DNA from: Caulobacter sp. SLTY
GTDB taxonomy: Bacteria > Pseudomonadota > Alphaproteobacteria > Caulobacterales > Caulobacteraceae
Reading direction: 5' to 3'
Assembly (NCBI RefSeq): GCF_009905535.1
Contig: NZ_JAAALA010000020.1
Span: forward strand, 1-64,000
DNA: 64,000 nt
In this document: one piece after another, positions 38,423 to 47,785 of the stretch
Position numbering within the stretch: the stretch's first letter is position 1
Layout: every line of letters begins with the position of its first letter
Notes under the pieces: model-generated
Told to the model about the DNA's origin: nothing
The model's input: the letters and a program-made list of their open reading frames with translations, nothing else
Database searches by the model: none
Position numbers and translations under genes: made by a program

Positions 38423-40779
38423 ATCAACAGATCGGCACAAGCATCTAGAATCGCGTCGAAATTCAGCCGGTATTTGGCGTAGAGGTCGGGCAGGTCTCCC
38501 GACTGCCCGAAGGTCTCCATTCCCAGAGCCCGAACCCGCTGCCCTCGCACGGACCCCAGCCATGAGAGGGCCGCGGGCGACCCGTCCAGCACGGTGACCA
38601 GCACCGCATCGGGGGCCAGGTCGGCCAGGAGCCGCTCGGCCGTTGAGCTCCGCGCCTCCCCGCCCGTCCAGCGCGCTCGCCCGGCGGCCGTCCAATCGGC
38701 GTGCAGCACGTCGGGCGACGTCACCGCGAGCAATCCGGCCTCCGGCATATCCTCGACGATGGCCTCGAAGGCGGCCAGGGCCTCCGGCGCGATCGCACCG
38801 CTGTAGACCAGCGCCATCCGGGCGCCCGGCTCCGGGGGCCGCATCCAGTATGCGCCGTCGATCGTCCCCTCTCGCCAGGCGTCATCGGACCGCTCCGGCT
38901 GCGCCAGAGCGCGGGTCGACAGGCGTAGGTAGGTGGAGCCGCCATCCTCCCGTTGGATGCGGTCGAAGGCGTGCGCCATCAGCACCGCCGTCTCGTCGGC
39001 GAACGCCGGCTCGTAGCTGTCCAGCCCCGGCTGGCTCATCCCGATCAGGGGCGTGCCGATCGACTGGTGCGCCCCGCCCTCCGGCGCCAGGGTCAGGCCG
39101 CTGGGCGTCGCCACCAGCAGGAAACGGGCGTCCTGGTAGCAGGCGTAGTTCAGGGCATCCAAGCCGCGGGCGATGAAGGGGTCGTACAGGGTGCCGACCG
39201 GGAACAGCCGCTCCCCGAACACAGAGGCGCTCAGCCCCAGCGCCGCCAGGGCGATGAACAGGTTGTTTTCGGCGATGCCGAGCTCGACATGCTGGCCCGT
39301 TTCGGCCATCGCCCAGACCTGGGCGGAGGGGATGCGCCGGTTCTTGAACACGTCCTCATGCGCTCGTCGGTGGAACACGCCCCGCCGGTTCACGAACCCA
39401 CCCAGGTTGGTCGATACCGTAACGTCTGGCGAGGTAGTCACCACCCGGCCCGAAAAATCGTCTGTCCGCTTGGCGATCTCGAACATCACCTTGCCGAACG
39501 CTGCCTGGGTCGAGGCCTCCCCGCCGCCCTCGACCGCCTTCAGCAGCTCGTCCGCCGTCGGCAGGGCCACCGTCGGCGCGACCTTCCTGCCATCCTTGCG
39601 GGCCGCGAACGGCGCGGTGTCCACCACATGCCGCAGGGCGGCCCGCTCATTGTCGCCCAAACCGGAGAAGATGTCCCACTCCTCGCCCTCGACCACGCCC
39701 AGCCGCCCGCGCAGCTCGGCGATCTGTGCGGGAGTCATCAGGCCCGAATGGTTGTCCTTGTGCCCCTGGAACGGCAGCCGCCAACCTTTCACCGTGTAGG
39801 CGATGAAGAACCGCGGCGCATCGTCCTCCGCCGCCCGCTCGAAGGCCTCGAGAATGGTCTCCAGGCAGTGGCCGCCCAGTTCGGTCATCACCAGGGCCAG
39901 GTCGGCGTCGCCATAGCCTTCGATCAGTTTCAGCGCCTTGGCATCCCCCGCCAGATCGGTGGTGAGACGCTCGCGCCAAGCGGCGCCGCCCTGATAGGTC
40001 AGCGCCGAATAGAGGTCGTTCGGCGCGGTCTCGATCCAGTTGCGCAGCGCCTCGCCGCCCGGCCGGGCGAAGGCGGTCAGCTGGCGTTTGGACCACTTCA
40101 GCGTCTCGACCCGCCACCCGGCCGCCTCAAAGATCTCGCCGTAACGGGTGAACATCCGGTCGGAGGTGGTCGCGTCCAGGCTCTGGCGGTTGTAGTCGAC
40201 GATCCACCAGGTGTTGCGCAGGTCGTGCTTACAGGCCTCGATCAGGGCCTCGTAGATGTTGCCCTCGTCCAGCTCCGCATCGCCCAGCAGCGAGATCATC
40301 CGCCCCATGGCGTCGGGCTTCACCGCCCCCCGCGCCGCCAGGTAGTCCTGCGTCAGGCTGGCGAAGGCGGTCATCGCCACACCCAGCCCCACCGATCCGG
40401 TGGAGAAATCCACGTCGTCGATGTCCTTGGTCCGCGACGGATAGGACTGCGCGCCGCCCAGGCTGCGGAAGCGTTGCAACTGGTCGGTCGTCTGTCGGCC
40501 AAACAGATATTGGATGGCATGGAAAACCGGGCTGGCGTGCGGTTTGACGGCGACCCGGTCCTGCGGCCGAAGGCTGCGGAAATACAAGGCGGTCATCAGG
40601 GTGGTCATCGAGGCGCAACTGGCCTGGTGCCCTCCCACCTTCAGTCCGTCACGGCTCTCACGCAGATGGTTGGCGTTGTGGATGGTCCAGCTGGCCAGCC
40701 AGAGCACCCGCTCCTCCAGCCGGCGCAACAGGGCGATGTCCTGCCGTTCCGCGGTCGCCAGCCCGTCATCCATGCTCAA
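38419..40779 (-). CDS. Transketolase/AceE-like thiamine-diphosphate enzyme
   Basis: 786 residues in one chain. ThDP site: LLGDAELDEGNIYEALIEA followed by WWIVDYNRQSLD (GDx...N motif); FIAYTVKGWRLPFQGHKDNHSG parallels the E1 region of homodimeric pyruvate dehydrogenase. HASPVFHAIQYLFGRQTTDQLQRFRSLGG and VDFSTGSVGLGVAMTAFASL also align with AceE rather than TktA. The second half holds a pyrimidine-binding domain (VELGIAENNLFIALAALGLS, with catalytic-Glu) and a C-terminal transketolase domain. It is about 100 residues shorter than AceE. Substrate is not predictable; no lipoyl E2 is adjacent. Confidence 0.82.
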   Translation of the reverse strand: MSMDDGLATAERQDIALLRRLEERVLWLASWTIHNANHLRESRDGLKVGGHQASCASMTTLMTALYFRSLRPQDRVAVKPHASPVFHAIQYLFGRQTTDQLQRFRSLGGAQSYPSRTKDIDDVDFSTGSVGLGVAMTAFASLTQDYLAARGAVKPDAMGRMISLLGDAELDEGNIYEALIEACKHDLRNTWWIVDYNRQSLDATTSDRMFTRYGEIFEAAGWRVETLKWSKRQLTAFARPGGEALRNWIETAPNDLYSALTYQGGAAWRERLTTDLAGDAKALKLIEGYGDADLALVMTELGGHCLETILEAFERAAEDDAPRFFIAYTVKGWRLPFQGHKDNHSGLMTPAQIAELRGRLGVVEGEEWDIFSGLGDNERAALRHVVDTAPFAARKDGRKVAPTVALPTADELLKAVEGGGEASTQAAFGKVMFEIAKRTDDFSGRVVTTSPDVTVSTNLGGFVNRRGVFHRRAHEDVFKNRRIPSAQVWAMAETGQHVELGIAENNLFIALAALGLSASVFGERLFPVGTLYDPFIARGLDALNYACYQDARFLLVATPSGLTLAPEGGAHQSIGTPLIGMSQPGLDSYEPAFADETAVLMAHAFDRIQREDGGSTYLRLSTRALAQPERSDDAWREGTIDGAYWMRPPEPGARMALVYSGAIAPEALAAFEAIVEDMPEAGLLAVTSPDVLHADWTAAGRARWTGGEARSSTAERLLADLAPDAVLVTVLDGSPAALSWLGSVRGQRVRALGMETFGQSGDLPDLYAKYRLNFDAILDACADLLI

Positions 40780-40915
40780 ACGCCATCCAATGCCGAAGAA
40801 TTCGACCCTTCATAGGGCCGCCCGTCGGCAAACGCTACCAGGGCGACATCCGCCTAGCGACCGCGACGGCCATGGGCGATAACAGAGGCCTTCGTTCCAG
40901 AGGTTGTGCCTGCCC

Positions 40916-41659
40916 GTGACCGACGCCCTTGTACTGAGCCGCCTGAACAAGACCTTCGGGACAAAGGCCGCCGTTTCGGATCTCGACCTGACCGTCCGCT
41001 CCGGCGAGCTCTACGCCCTGCTCGGCCCTAACGGCGCCGGCAAGACCACGACCCTGCGAATGGTCGCCGGGCTGCTCAGCCCCACCAGCGGTTCGATCAG
41101 CGTGTTCGGGGTCGATGCCTTGAAGGACCCCGCCGACGCCAAGGCGATGATCGCCTGGGCTCCGGACGAGCCGATGCTCTACGACCGGCTCAACCCGATG
41201 GAATACCTGGAGTTCGTCGCAGGCCTGTGGGGCGTGGATGGCAAGACGGCGCGGGCGCGGGCCGAGGAACTGCTCAAGTGGCTCGGCCTTTGGGAGGAGC
41301 GCACCCAGCGGTGCGAGGGCTTCTCTCGCGGCATGAAGCAGAAGACGGCGCTGGCCGGGGCGCTGATCCACGAGCCGCGCCTGCTGATGCTCGATGAGCC
41401 TCTCACCGGCCTTGACGCGGCCATGGCCCGCCAAGTCAAGGACGTACTCCAGGAAAAGGTATCCCAGGGCGCCACCGTCATCCTGACCACCCACATCCTC
41501 GAGGTGGCCGAGCGGATGGCCGACCGTATCGGCATCATTCAGCATGGCAAGCTGCGCGCCGAGGGCAGCCTGGAAGAGCTCCGCGCCCTGGCGGGCGGCG
41601 GCCGCGAGACGCTGGAGGACCTGTTCCTTCAATTGACCGGAGAGGCGGCCCAGCCGTGA
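40916..41659 (+). CDS. ABC transporter ATP-binding protein (exporter type)
   Basis: 247 residues from the GTG at 40916; a TTG at 40904 would add four. Walker A LLGPNGAGKTTTLRMVAGL, signature GFSRGMKQKTALAGALI, Walker B LLMLDEPLTGLDAAM and H-loop ILTTHILEVAERMADR. The signature FSRGMKQK is typical of ABC-2 exporters. The stop overlaps the permease GTG (GTGA), so the pair forms one transporter. Substrate unknown. Confidence 0.88.
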   Translation: MTDALVLSRLNKTFGTKAAVSDLDLTVRSGELYALLGPNGAGKTTTLRMVAGLLSPTSGSISVFGVDALKDPADAKAMIAWAPDEPMLYDRLNPMEYLEFVAGLWGVDGKTARARAEELLKWLGLWEERTQRCEGFSRGMKQKTALAGALIHEPRLLMLDEPLTGLDAAMARQVKDVLQEKVSQGATVILTTHILEVAERMADRIGIIQHGKLRAEGSLEELRALAGGGRETLEDLFLQLTGEAAQP

Positions 41660-43188
41660 TCTTCAAGGCCGGTTCTATCCCCTGGCTGCTGGGCCACGAG
41701 ATGCGCCTCGCCTTCCGCGAAGGGCGCAATAAGACCCAGATGATCATCTCGATCGTCGCTCTGGCGATCGGGTTTCTGTTCCTGCTGGCGCTCGGCACGG
41801 GCCTCGGTCTGGCGCTGCGCGAACTCGACTGGGCCATGACCCCGGCGGCCGCCGCCGTGATTGGGGGCGTGGCCTTCGTGGTCTTCACCTTCATGCTGTC
41901 GATGGCCTTGGCCGCCGCGGCTCAGGCGCTTTACGTGCGCGGCGACCTCGACCTGCTTTTCTCCTCGCCTCTGCCGCCGCGAACGGTGCTGACGGTGCGG
42001 TTCCTGGCCATCGCCTTCAACGTCTCGCTGATCCCTTTCTTCCTGCTGGCCGGGGTGCTGATCCCGGTCGCCATCCTGGGCACGCCTCAGTGGCTGGGCG
42101 CCCTGGCGCTAGTGGCCGCCATGGGGTTGATGGCCGCCGCGCTCGGGCTGCTGCTGGCCATGGCCCTGTTCCGTGTTCTGGGCCCTCGCCGCACCCGAAC
42201 GGTGGCGCAGGTCCTCGCCGCTCTGGTCGGCGCCGGGGTCTTCCTGCTGTTCCAGAGTGGCAACTTGATCGACCGGGATCGTCAGGACGGCATGGCCGAC
42301 CAGATCGAGGCCATGATCCGGGGAACCGTGACCATCCAGCTGCCACCCTTCGCGGACTGGCCGGCCCGCGCGGCGGTGGGCGAGCCCCTGCCTCTGCTGG
42401 TCATTGTCGGCTTGGCGGTGGCTCTGTTCGTGCTGGTCAACCAGAGCCTGGGCCGTCGCTTCGCCAAGGACGCCGCCTCGGCCATCGGCGCCAATACCGT
42501 GGTCCGCCGCCGCGCCATGGCCGGCGACTTCGCCCACGGGACCTTCGCCGCCACCCTGCGCAAGGAGCTGCGCGTCCTGCTGCGCGACATCGCCCTGATG
42601 TCTCAGGTGCTGCTGCGGGTGCTGTTCCTGCTTCCCCTCGGCTTCATCATGGTCCGCAACGCCAGCGAGGGAGCCAACGTCCTGCTGCCTGGCGGAGCGG
42701 CCGCGCTCAGCTTCATCGCCGGCCAGGTTACCGCCAGCCTGGCCTGGATCACGATCTCGGCCGAGGAGGCGCCGGACCTGCTGGTCTCCTCCCCCGCTCC
42801 GGTCCGCGACCTGAATCGCGCAAAGCTGTGGGCCGCCCTGATCCCGACCGCCGCCCTGCTGGTCATCCCGCTTGGCCTGCTGGCCTGGTTCGCCCCTGTC
42901 GCGGCCCTCGCCGCCGCCCTGGGGTCGTTCGCCTCCGCCTGGTCGGCCGGCATGATCAGCATCTGGCATCAGCGCCCTGGCCGCCGCGCCGATTTCCAGC
43001 GCAAGGGCAACCTTCACTGGCTGATCGTCATAGCCATCATGATCATCCAGGCCTTGATCGGCTTCGCCACCTTCCTGGCCGCCTGGCTTCTGACATGGGC
43101 GATTATCCCGGCGGTGTTGGCAGGGGTGTTCACCCTGGCCCTTCGGCGGTCGGACGCGCAGATTCTGGCGGCCTTGCGGGAACGGTGA
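41656..43188 (+). CDS. ABC exporter permease, large multi-helix
   Basis: 510 residues with a GTG start. About twelve hydrophobic segments are visible (for example IISIVALAIGFLFLLALGTGLGLAL, VVFTFMLSMALAAAAQALYV, ALVVAAMGLMAAALGLLLAMALF). FSSPLPPRTVLTVRFLAIAF is a conserved cytosolic loop of this permease type. Around residue 300 a soluble stretch with RKELRVLLRDIALMSQVLLR marks the repeat of the fold. Pairs with the ATPase above. Its stop is three bases from the RND permease stop on the other strand. Confidence 0.85.
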   Translation: MIFKAGSIPWLLGHEMRLAFREGRNKTQMIISIVALAIGFLFLLALGTGLGLALRELDWAMTPAAAAVIGGVAFVVFTFMLSMALAAAAQALYVRGDLDLLFSSPLPPRTVLTVRFLAIAFNVSLIPFFLLAGVLIPVAILGTPQWLGALALVAAMGLMAAALGLLLAMALFRVLGPRRTRTVAQVLAALVGAGVFLLFQSGNLIDRDRQDGMADQIEAMIRGTVTIQLPPFADWPARAAVGEPLPLLVIVGLAVALFVLVNQSLGRRFAKDAASAIGANTVVRRRAMAGDFAHGTFAATLRKELRVLLRDIALMSQVLLRVLFLLPLGFIMVRNASEGANVLLPGGAAALSFIAGQVTASLAWITISAEEAPDLLVSSPAPVRDLNRAKLWAALIPTAALLVIPLGLLAWFAPVAALAAALGSFASAWSAGMISIWHQRPGRRADFQRKGNLHWLIVIAIMIIQALIGFATFLAAWLLTWAIIPAVLAGVFTLALRRSDAQILAALRER

Positions 43189-43191
43189 GCC

Positions 43192-46100
43192 CTATTCCGC
43201 TGCCTGCTTGAGCCGCTGCTCTTCCTTCTCCTCAAAGGCTTCGATCTGCTTGGCCGTGTATTCCGGCGACTTCGTGAACCGGGCCAGCAGGTTGTAGAAC
43301 ACCGGCACGATGAACAGGGTCAGCACGGTCGAGACCAGCACCCCGAAGAAAATCACCACCCCGATGGTCATCCGGCTTTCCGCGCCCGCCCCCTGCCAGA
43401 GGATCAGCGGCAGCGCGCCGAAGGCGGCCGAAATGCTGGTCATGATGATCGGCCGCAAGCGCAGGGCGGAGGCCTCGATCACCGCCTCGCGGATCTGCTT
43501 GCCCTCGTCCCGCATCTGGTTGGCGAACTCGACGATCAGGATGCCGTTCTTGGCCGCGATGCCGATGAGGATGACCAGTCCTATCTGACTGTAGGTATTG
43601 ATCGACGACCCTGTGATCAGCAGCCCGAATAGCCCGCCCAGGGCCGCCAACGGCACGGTCAGCATGATCACCGCCGGGTGGATCCAGCTTTCAAACTGCG
43701 CAGCCAGGACCAGGAACACCAGCAGCAGCGCAAGGCCGAAAGCCAGGCCCACCGCGCCGGAGGCCTCGAGGAAGTCCCGCGCCTGCCCGCCCCAGGTGAT
43801 GGTGACCGCCGAGCTCTCCTGCTTGGCCGCCTCCGCCTGCAGGAACTCGATGGCCTCGGCCACCGTGTAACCGGGGTTCAGTTGCATGGTCAGGGTGATG
43901 GCGCGCAGCCGATCGACACGCGGCCGATCGGGGATGTCGCCGCGAACCTCGGTGTTCACCACGCTCGACAGCGGCACCAGGGCGCCGGAGCCCGAGCGGA
44001 CATAGAGGGTGTTCAGGTCACCGATGGTCCGTCGCCGCTCCAGGTCGGTCTGGACGATCACATAGTATTCCTGGCCGTTCTTGATGTAGGTGCCGACACG
44101 GCGAGAGCCGAACATCGTCTCCAGCACACGGCCCACGGACTGGGCCGAGACGCCAAGGGCTGCGGCCTTGTCCCGGTCGATGTCGACCGACAGGCGGGGC
44201 GCGTTGGGTTCATAGTCGATGCGCGGCCGGGCCATGCCGGGATTGTTGGCCGCCGCATCCAGGATCGGCTGGAGCCAGCGATCGATCTCGACATAGTCGT
44301 TGCCCAGAGCGATCAGATCGACGTTGGCGCCCCCGCCCCCGCCGCCACCGCCACCGCGCTGGAAGGGGCCGCGCACGCTGGCCACCGCCCGAACGCCGGT
44401 GATGCCGCTCAGGGTCCGGTTCAGCTCCGCCGCCACCTCGTCGGAGGTCTTGGTCCGCTCGCCCCAGCCCTTCATGACCACCACACCGTTGCCGGTGTTG
44501 AACTGGCTGTTGCCGAACCGGGGCACGCTGACGATGTAGCGCTCGGCCTCGCCCTCGTCGTAGTAGCGCTTCAGCTGCTTCTCGACCTCGGCGGCCGCCT
44601 TGAGGGTGTACTCGTAGCCGGCGCCTTCCGGGCCGTTGATGCTGATATCGACCCGACCCCGATCCTCCGCCGGCACCAGCTCCTGCGGGATGGTGACGAA
44701 CAGAAGCGCCGCCATGCCGAACAGCACCACCACCAGCACCCCCGCCCCAATGCTGGCCGCTCGCCAGCCGAGGATAGCGTCCAGGGAGTCGTGGTACGAC
44801 TGGCGCAGGGCGTTCATGCCGGCATCGACTCGCCTCGCCAGCCAACCCTCGCCATGCGCCGGCCGCAGCAGTTTCGACGCCATCATTGGCGACAGGCTGA
44901 GCGCCAGCAGGGCCGAGAACGCCACCGCCGCCGCAATCGCCACCGCCAGCTCGACGAACAGTCGGCCGATGTACCCCGGCAGGAACATGAGGGGGGCGAA
45001 CACCGCGATCAGCACGATGGTCGTGGCCACGACCGCGAAGAACACCTGCCGCGTGCCGCGCATGGCCGCCACGGTCGCCGGTTCGCCATCGTCCACCCGT
45101 CGCTGGATGTTCTCGACCACCACGATGGCGTCATCCACCACCAGCCCGATGGCGAGCACCAGCGCCAGCAGCGTCAGCAGGTTCAGCGAGAAGCCCAGCG
45201 GCGCCAGGATGATGAAGGTCGCCAGCAGACAGATCGGCGCCACCACCGAGGGGATGATGGCCGCTCTCCAACTGCCCAGGAAAACAAAGTTGACCAGCGC
45301 CACCAGGAACAGGGCGATGCCCATGGTGACCCACACCTCGTGGATCGCCTCGGCGGTGAACTCCGAACTGTCGACGGCAATGATCAGTTCGGTCCCGGCC
45401 GGCAGGGTTTCGTTGATCTTCGCGACCTCCTCCTTGGCGAGGTCTGCGATCTTCAGGTCGTTGGCCTGCGACTGGCGCGTAAGCGCGATGCCGATCTGGT
45501 CGATGCCGTTGCCGCGGAAGAGTCGCCGGGTTTCATCTGCGCCTTCCTCGATGCGGGCGATATCGCCCAATCGGGTGGCATAGGCCGGGTTATCGACCCC
45601 CGCGCTCTGTACCTGTCCGCTGGTCGAGGTGGTGGCGGTGGCCCCGGCCACGCCGGACGCGGACGTCGAAGCCTGGCTGCTGGACCCACCAGCGGCGGGG
45701 CGCACGGGAAGGGCCGCGAAGTCCTCAGGCCGTGAGTAGCCACGGTTCACCCGGATGGTGAAGTCCTTGCTCTGGCTCTCCAGCGAACCGGCGGGCAGTT
45801 CGACGTTTTGGGTGTTCAGCGCCGTCTCGACATCGTCGACGGTCAGACCGCGGGCCGCCATGGCGTCGGCGTCCAGCCAGATCCGCATCGAGTACAGCGG
45901 CGCCCCGTTCAGCCCCACCTGCGCCACGCCGGGGATCGTCGACAGCCGCTCGACCAGATAGCGGTCGGCATAGTCGGCCATCTCCAGGCGGCTCAGCGTC
46001 GTGGAGGTCATGTTCAGGATGATGATGGGAGAGGAGTCGGCGTTGGCCTTGGCGATCTGCGGCGGGTCCGCCTGATCGGGCAGGTTGGCCGACACCCGGC

Positions 46101-46434
46101 TGACCGCGTCGCGGATATCGTTGGCGGCGGTTTCCAGATTAGTGTCGAGGGTAAAGGTGATGTTCACCCGGCTCTGGCCGTCGCGGCTGGAGCTGTTGAC
46201 CCGGTCGATACCCTGCACGCCGCTGACCTGACGCTCGATGACCTGGGTGATCCGCTCCTCGATGACCTCCGCCGAGGCGCCGCGATAGGTGGTCGAGATC
46301 GAGACGATCGGCGGATCGACGTTGGGCAGTTCCCGGATCGGCAGCGCCGTGAACGCCGCCAGGCCGATGACACACAGGATGATCGCCGCGACGGCCGCGA
46401 AAATCGGCCGGCGGACGGAAAGGTCAGACAGCAT
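43192..46434 (-). CDS. RND efflux transporter permease (HAE1/AcrB family)
   Basis: 1080 residues. LSDLSVRRPIFAAVAAIIL and IRELPNVDPPIVSISTTYRGAS open the protein; the first helix block includes GLVVDDAIVVVENIQRR, which has the paired Asp of the proton relay, and the second half has NTYSQIGLVILIGIAAKNGILIVEFANQ. Two low-complexity insertions are present: a Ser/Thr/Ala/Gly stretch at about residues 243-280 (45592-45705) and nine consecutive Gly in the second porter half (about 44330-44357). It is coupled to its adaptor by TGATG. No outer-membrane TolC homologue or regulator is next to it. Confidence 0.95.
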   Translation of the reverse strand: MLSDLSVRRPIFAAVAAIILCVIGLAAFTALPIRELPNVDPPIVSISTTYRGASAEVIEERITQVIERQVSGVQGIDRVNSSSRDGQSRVNITFTLDTNLETAANDIRDAVSRVSANLPDQADPPQIAKANADSSPIIILNMTSTTLSRLEMADYADRYLVERLSTIPGVAQVGLNGAPLYSMRIWLDADAMAARGLTVDDVETALNTQNVELPAGSLESQSKDFTIRVNRGYSRPEDFAALPVRPAAGGSSSQASTSASGVAGATATTSTSGQVQSAGVDNPAYATRLGDIARIEEGADETRRLFRGNGIDQIGIALTRQSQANDLKIADLAKEEVAKINETLPAGTELIIAVDSSEFTAEAIHEVWVTMGIALFLVALVNFVFLGSWRAAIIPSVVAPICLLATFIILAPLGFSLNLLTLLALVLAIGLVVDDAIVVVENIQRRVDDGEPATVAAMRGTRQVFFAVVATTIVLIAVFAPLMFLPGYIGRLFVELAVAIAAAVAFSALLALSLSPMMASKLLRPAHGEGWLARRVDAGMNALRQSYHDSLDAILGWRAASIGAGVLVVVLFGMAALLFVTIPQELVPAEDRGRVDISINGPEGAGYEYTLKAAAEVEKQLKRYYDEGEAERYIVSVPRFGNSQFNTGNGVVVMKGWGERTKTSDEVAAELNRTLSGITGVRAVASVRGPFQRGGGGGGGGGANVDLIALGNDYVEIDRWLQPILDAAANNPGMARPRIDYEPNAPRLSVDIDRDKAAALGVSAQSVGRVLETMFGSRRVGTYIKNGQEYYVIVQTDLERRRTIGDLNTLYVRSGSGALVPLSSVVNTEVRGDIPDRPRVDRLRAITLTMQLNPGYTVAEAIEFLQAEAAKQESSAVTITWGGQARDFLEASGAVGLAFGLALLLVFLVLAAQFESWIHPAVIMLTVPLAALGGLFGLLITGSSINTYSQIGLVILIGIAAKNGILIVEFANQMRDEGKQIREAVIEASALRLRPIIMTSISAAFGALPLILWQGAGAESRMTIGVVIFFGVLVSTVLTLFIVPVFYNLLARFTKSPEYTAKQIEAFEEKEEQRLKQAAE

Positions 46435-47600
46435 CAGCGCTTGCCCTGCGGCGCGGCGCCGCCCTGTCCGGGCAGGCGCACGGCCTGTCCGTCCTGCAGG
46501 CGGTTCAGACCATCGGCGACCACGCGGTCACCGGGCTTCAGACCTTCGCGGATCTCGACGAAACCGCCTTCGCTAACGCCGGGCGTCACCTGGGTCTTGC
46601 GCGCCACCGGGCCGCTGCCGCCGCCCGGTTGGCCTTTGCCCTTGGCGTTACCGTTACCCTTGCTCTCGGCCCCAGCCTGGCGTTCGGTGATCAGGAAGAC
46701 GAAAGCCTGATCACCCTCGTACTGGATGGCGGACTCCGGCACGGCCAAGGCGTCCCGACGACCGTGCTCGATATTCACCCGCAGCATCATGCCCGGCTTG
46801 ATCCGCCCGCCGGCATTGGGGAACTCGGCCCGGGCGGTGACGGCGCGGGTGGCGGTGTCGATCCGGGTGTCGACCTGGGCGATGCGACCGGTGAACACTT
46901 CGCCTGGATAGGCGTCAGGCGTGGCCGCGATCGACGAGCCCTGGCGCAGCACCGACAGGTAGCGGTCCGGGACATCGAAATCGACGCGGATGGCGCCCAG
47001 GTCATCCAGGCTGACGATCGGCGACCCGGGGCTGATCAGCGCGCCGGGGGCGATGTCGCTGAGACCCACCACGCCCGCGAACGGCGCCCGGATCACTCGG
47101 TCCAGCTTGCGCGCCCGCGCCGCCGCGGTGGAGGCCTGGGCGGTCTCCAACGCGGCCAGATACTGCTCCGCGGTCGCCTTAGGGGCGATCCCCTTGTCGG
47201 CCAGCGTCTTCCACCGTTGGTACTCCCGCCGGGCCTGGTTCTCGCGGGCCACCGCCTCTGCAACGCCGGCGTCCTGTTCAGTGGCCTTCAAGGTGACGAG
47301 GATCTGGCCACGAGACACCGCCTGCCCGTCCCGGAAGTGCACCGCGGTGACAAGCTCTGCGGTGTCGGAGGTGATAGTCACCGACTGGCGGCCCTTGGCC
47401 ACGCCCAGCACGGCGATGCGATCGGCGAACGGCCGGTTGGTCACGCTGGCCAGACTGACCTGGGCGGCGCGCCCCCCGGGACCGCCTCCGCCCTTGCCCT
47501 TGGCCTCGGAATCGCCCGTCGCCAGGCGCAGCCCGCCGAGCACCACCATCAGAAGCAGGACAGCGGCCGCGGTGATCAGAAAGAAATGGCGACGAAACAA
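46434..47600 (-). CDS. RND efflux periplasmic adaptor (membrane fusion protein)
   Basis: 388 residues. An N-terminal hydrophobic anchor (FFLITAAAVLLLMVVLGGL) is followed by a Gly/Lys-rich linker, then the lipoyl/barrel-sandwich halves (SVTITSDTAELVTAVHFRDGQAVSRGQIL and IRAPFAGVVGLSDIAPGALISPG) flanking a short alpha hairpin (EAVARENQARREYQRWKTLADKG), and the beta-barrel domain (RVDFDVPDRYLSVL). A second low-complexity patch (ESKGNGNAKGKGQPGGGSG) lies near residue 310. It bridges the RND permease to an outer-membrane channel. First gene of the two-gene unit. Confidence 0.93.
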   Translation of the reverse strand: MFRRHFFLITAAAVLLLMVVLGGLRLATGDSEAKGKGGGGPGGRAAQVSLASVTNRPFADRIAVLGVAKGRQSVTITSDTAELVTAVHFRDGQAVSRGQILVTLKATEQDAGVAEAVARENQARREYQRWKTLADKGIAPKATAEQYLAALETAQASTAAARARKLDRVIRAPFAGVVGLSDIAPGALISPGSPIVSLDDLGAIRVDFDVPDRYLSVLRQGSSIAATPDAYPGEVFTGRIAQVDTRIDTATRAVTARAEFPNAGGRIKPGMMLRVNIEHGRRDALAVPESAIQYEGDQAFVFLITERQAGAESKGNGNAKGKGQPGGGSGPVARKTQVTPGVSEGGFVEIREGLKPGDRVVADGLNRLQDGQAVRLPGQGGAAPQGKR

Positions 47601-47729
47601 GCGATACTCCCAAGGCCGACCCAGCGACGCGACTCAACGCGTCACATAGGGCAAGGTGTCGCACCCTAAACCCGTTTCAAGTGGCTCGGGCATGACTGAA
47701 CGGCTACCGACTTGAAACAATTGAAAGAG

Positions 47730-47760
47730 AACGGCCGCCCGCGCTTGGCGGACGGCCGTT
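47730..47760 (-). terminator. Hairpin terminator downstream of aldolase-like gene
   Basis: AACGGCCG-C-CCGC (47730-47742) pairs with GCGG-A-CGGCCGTT (47748-47760), one mismatch, GCTTG-type loop. On the minus strand CTCTTTCAATTG follows, a modest T-rich tract. It lies 26 bases beyond the stop at 47786 and separates that gene from the RND unit. Confidence 0.7.
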
Positions 47761-47785
47761 TCAACGTCTGAAAAAAGCGCGATCC

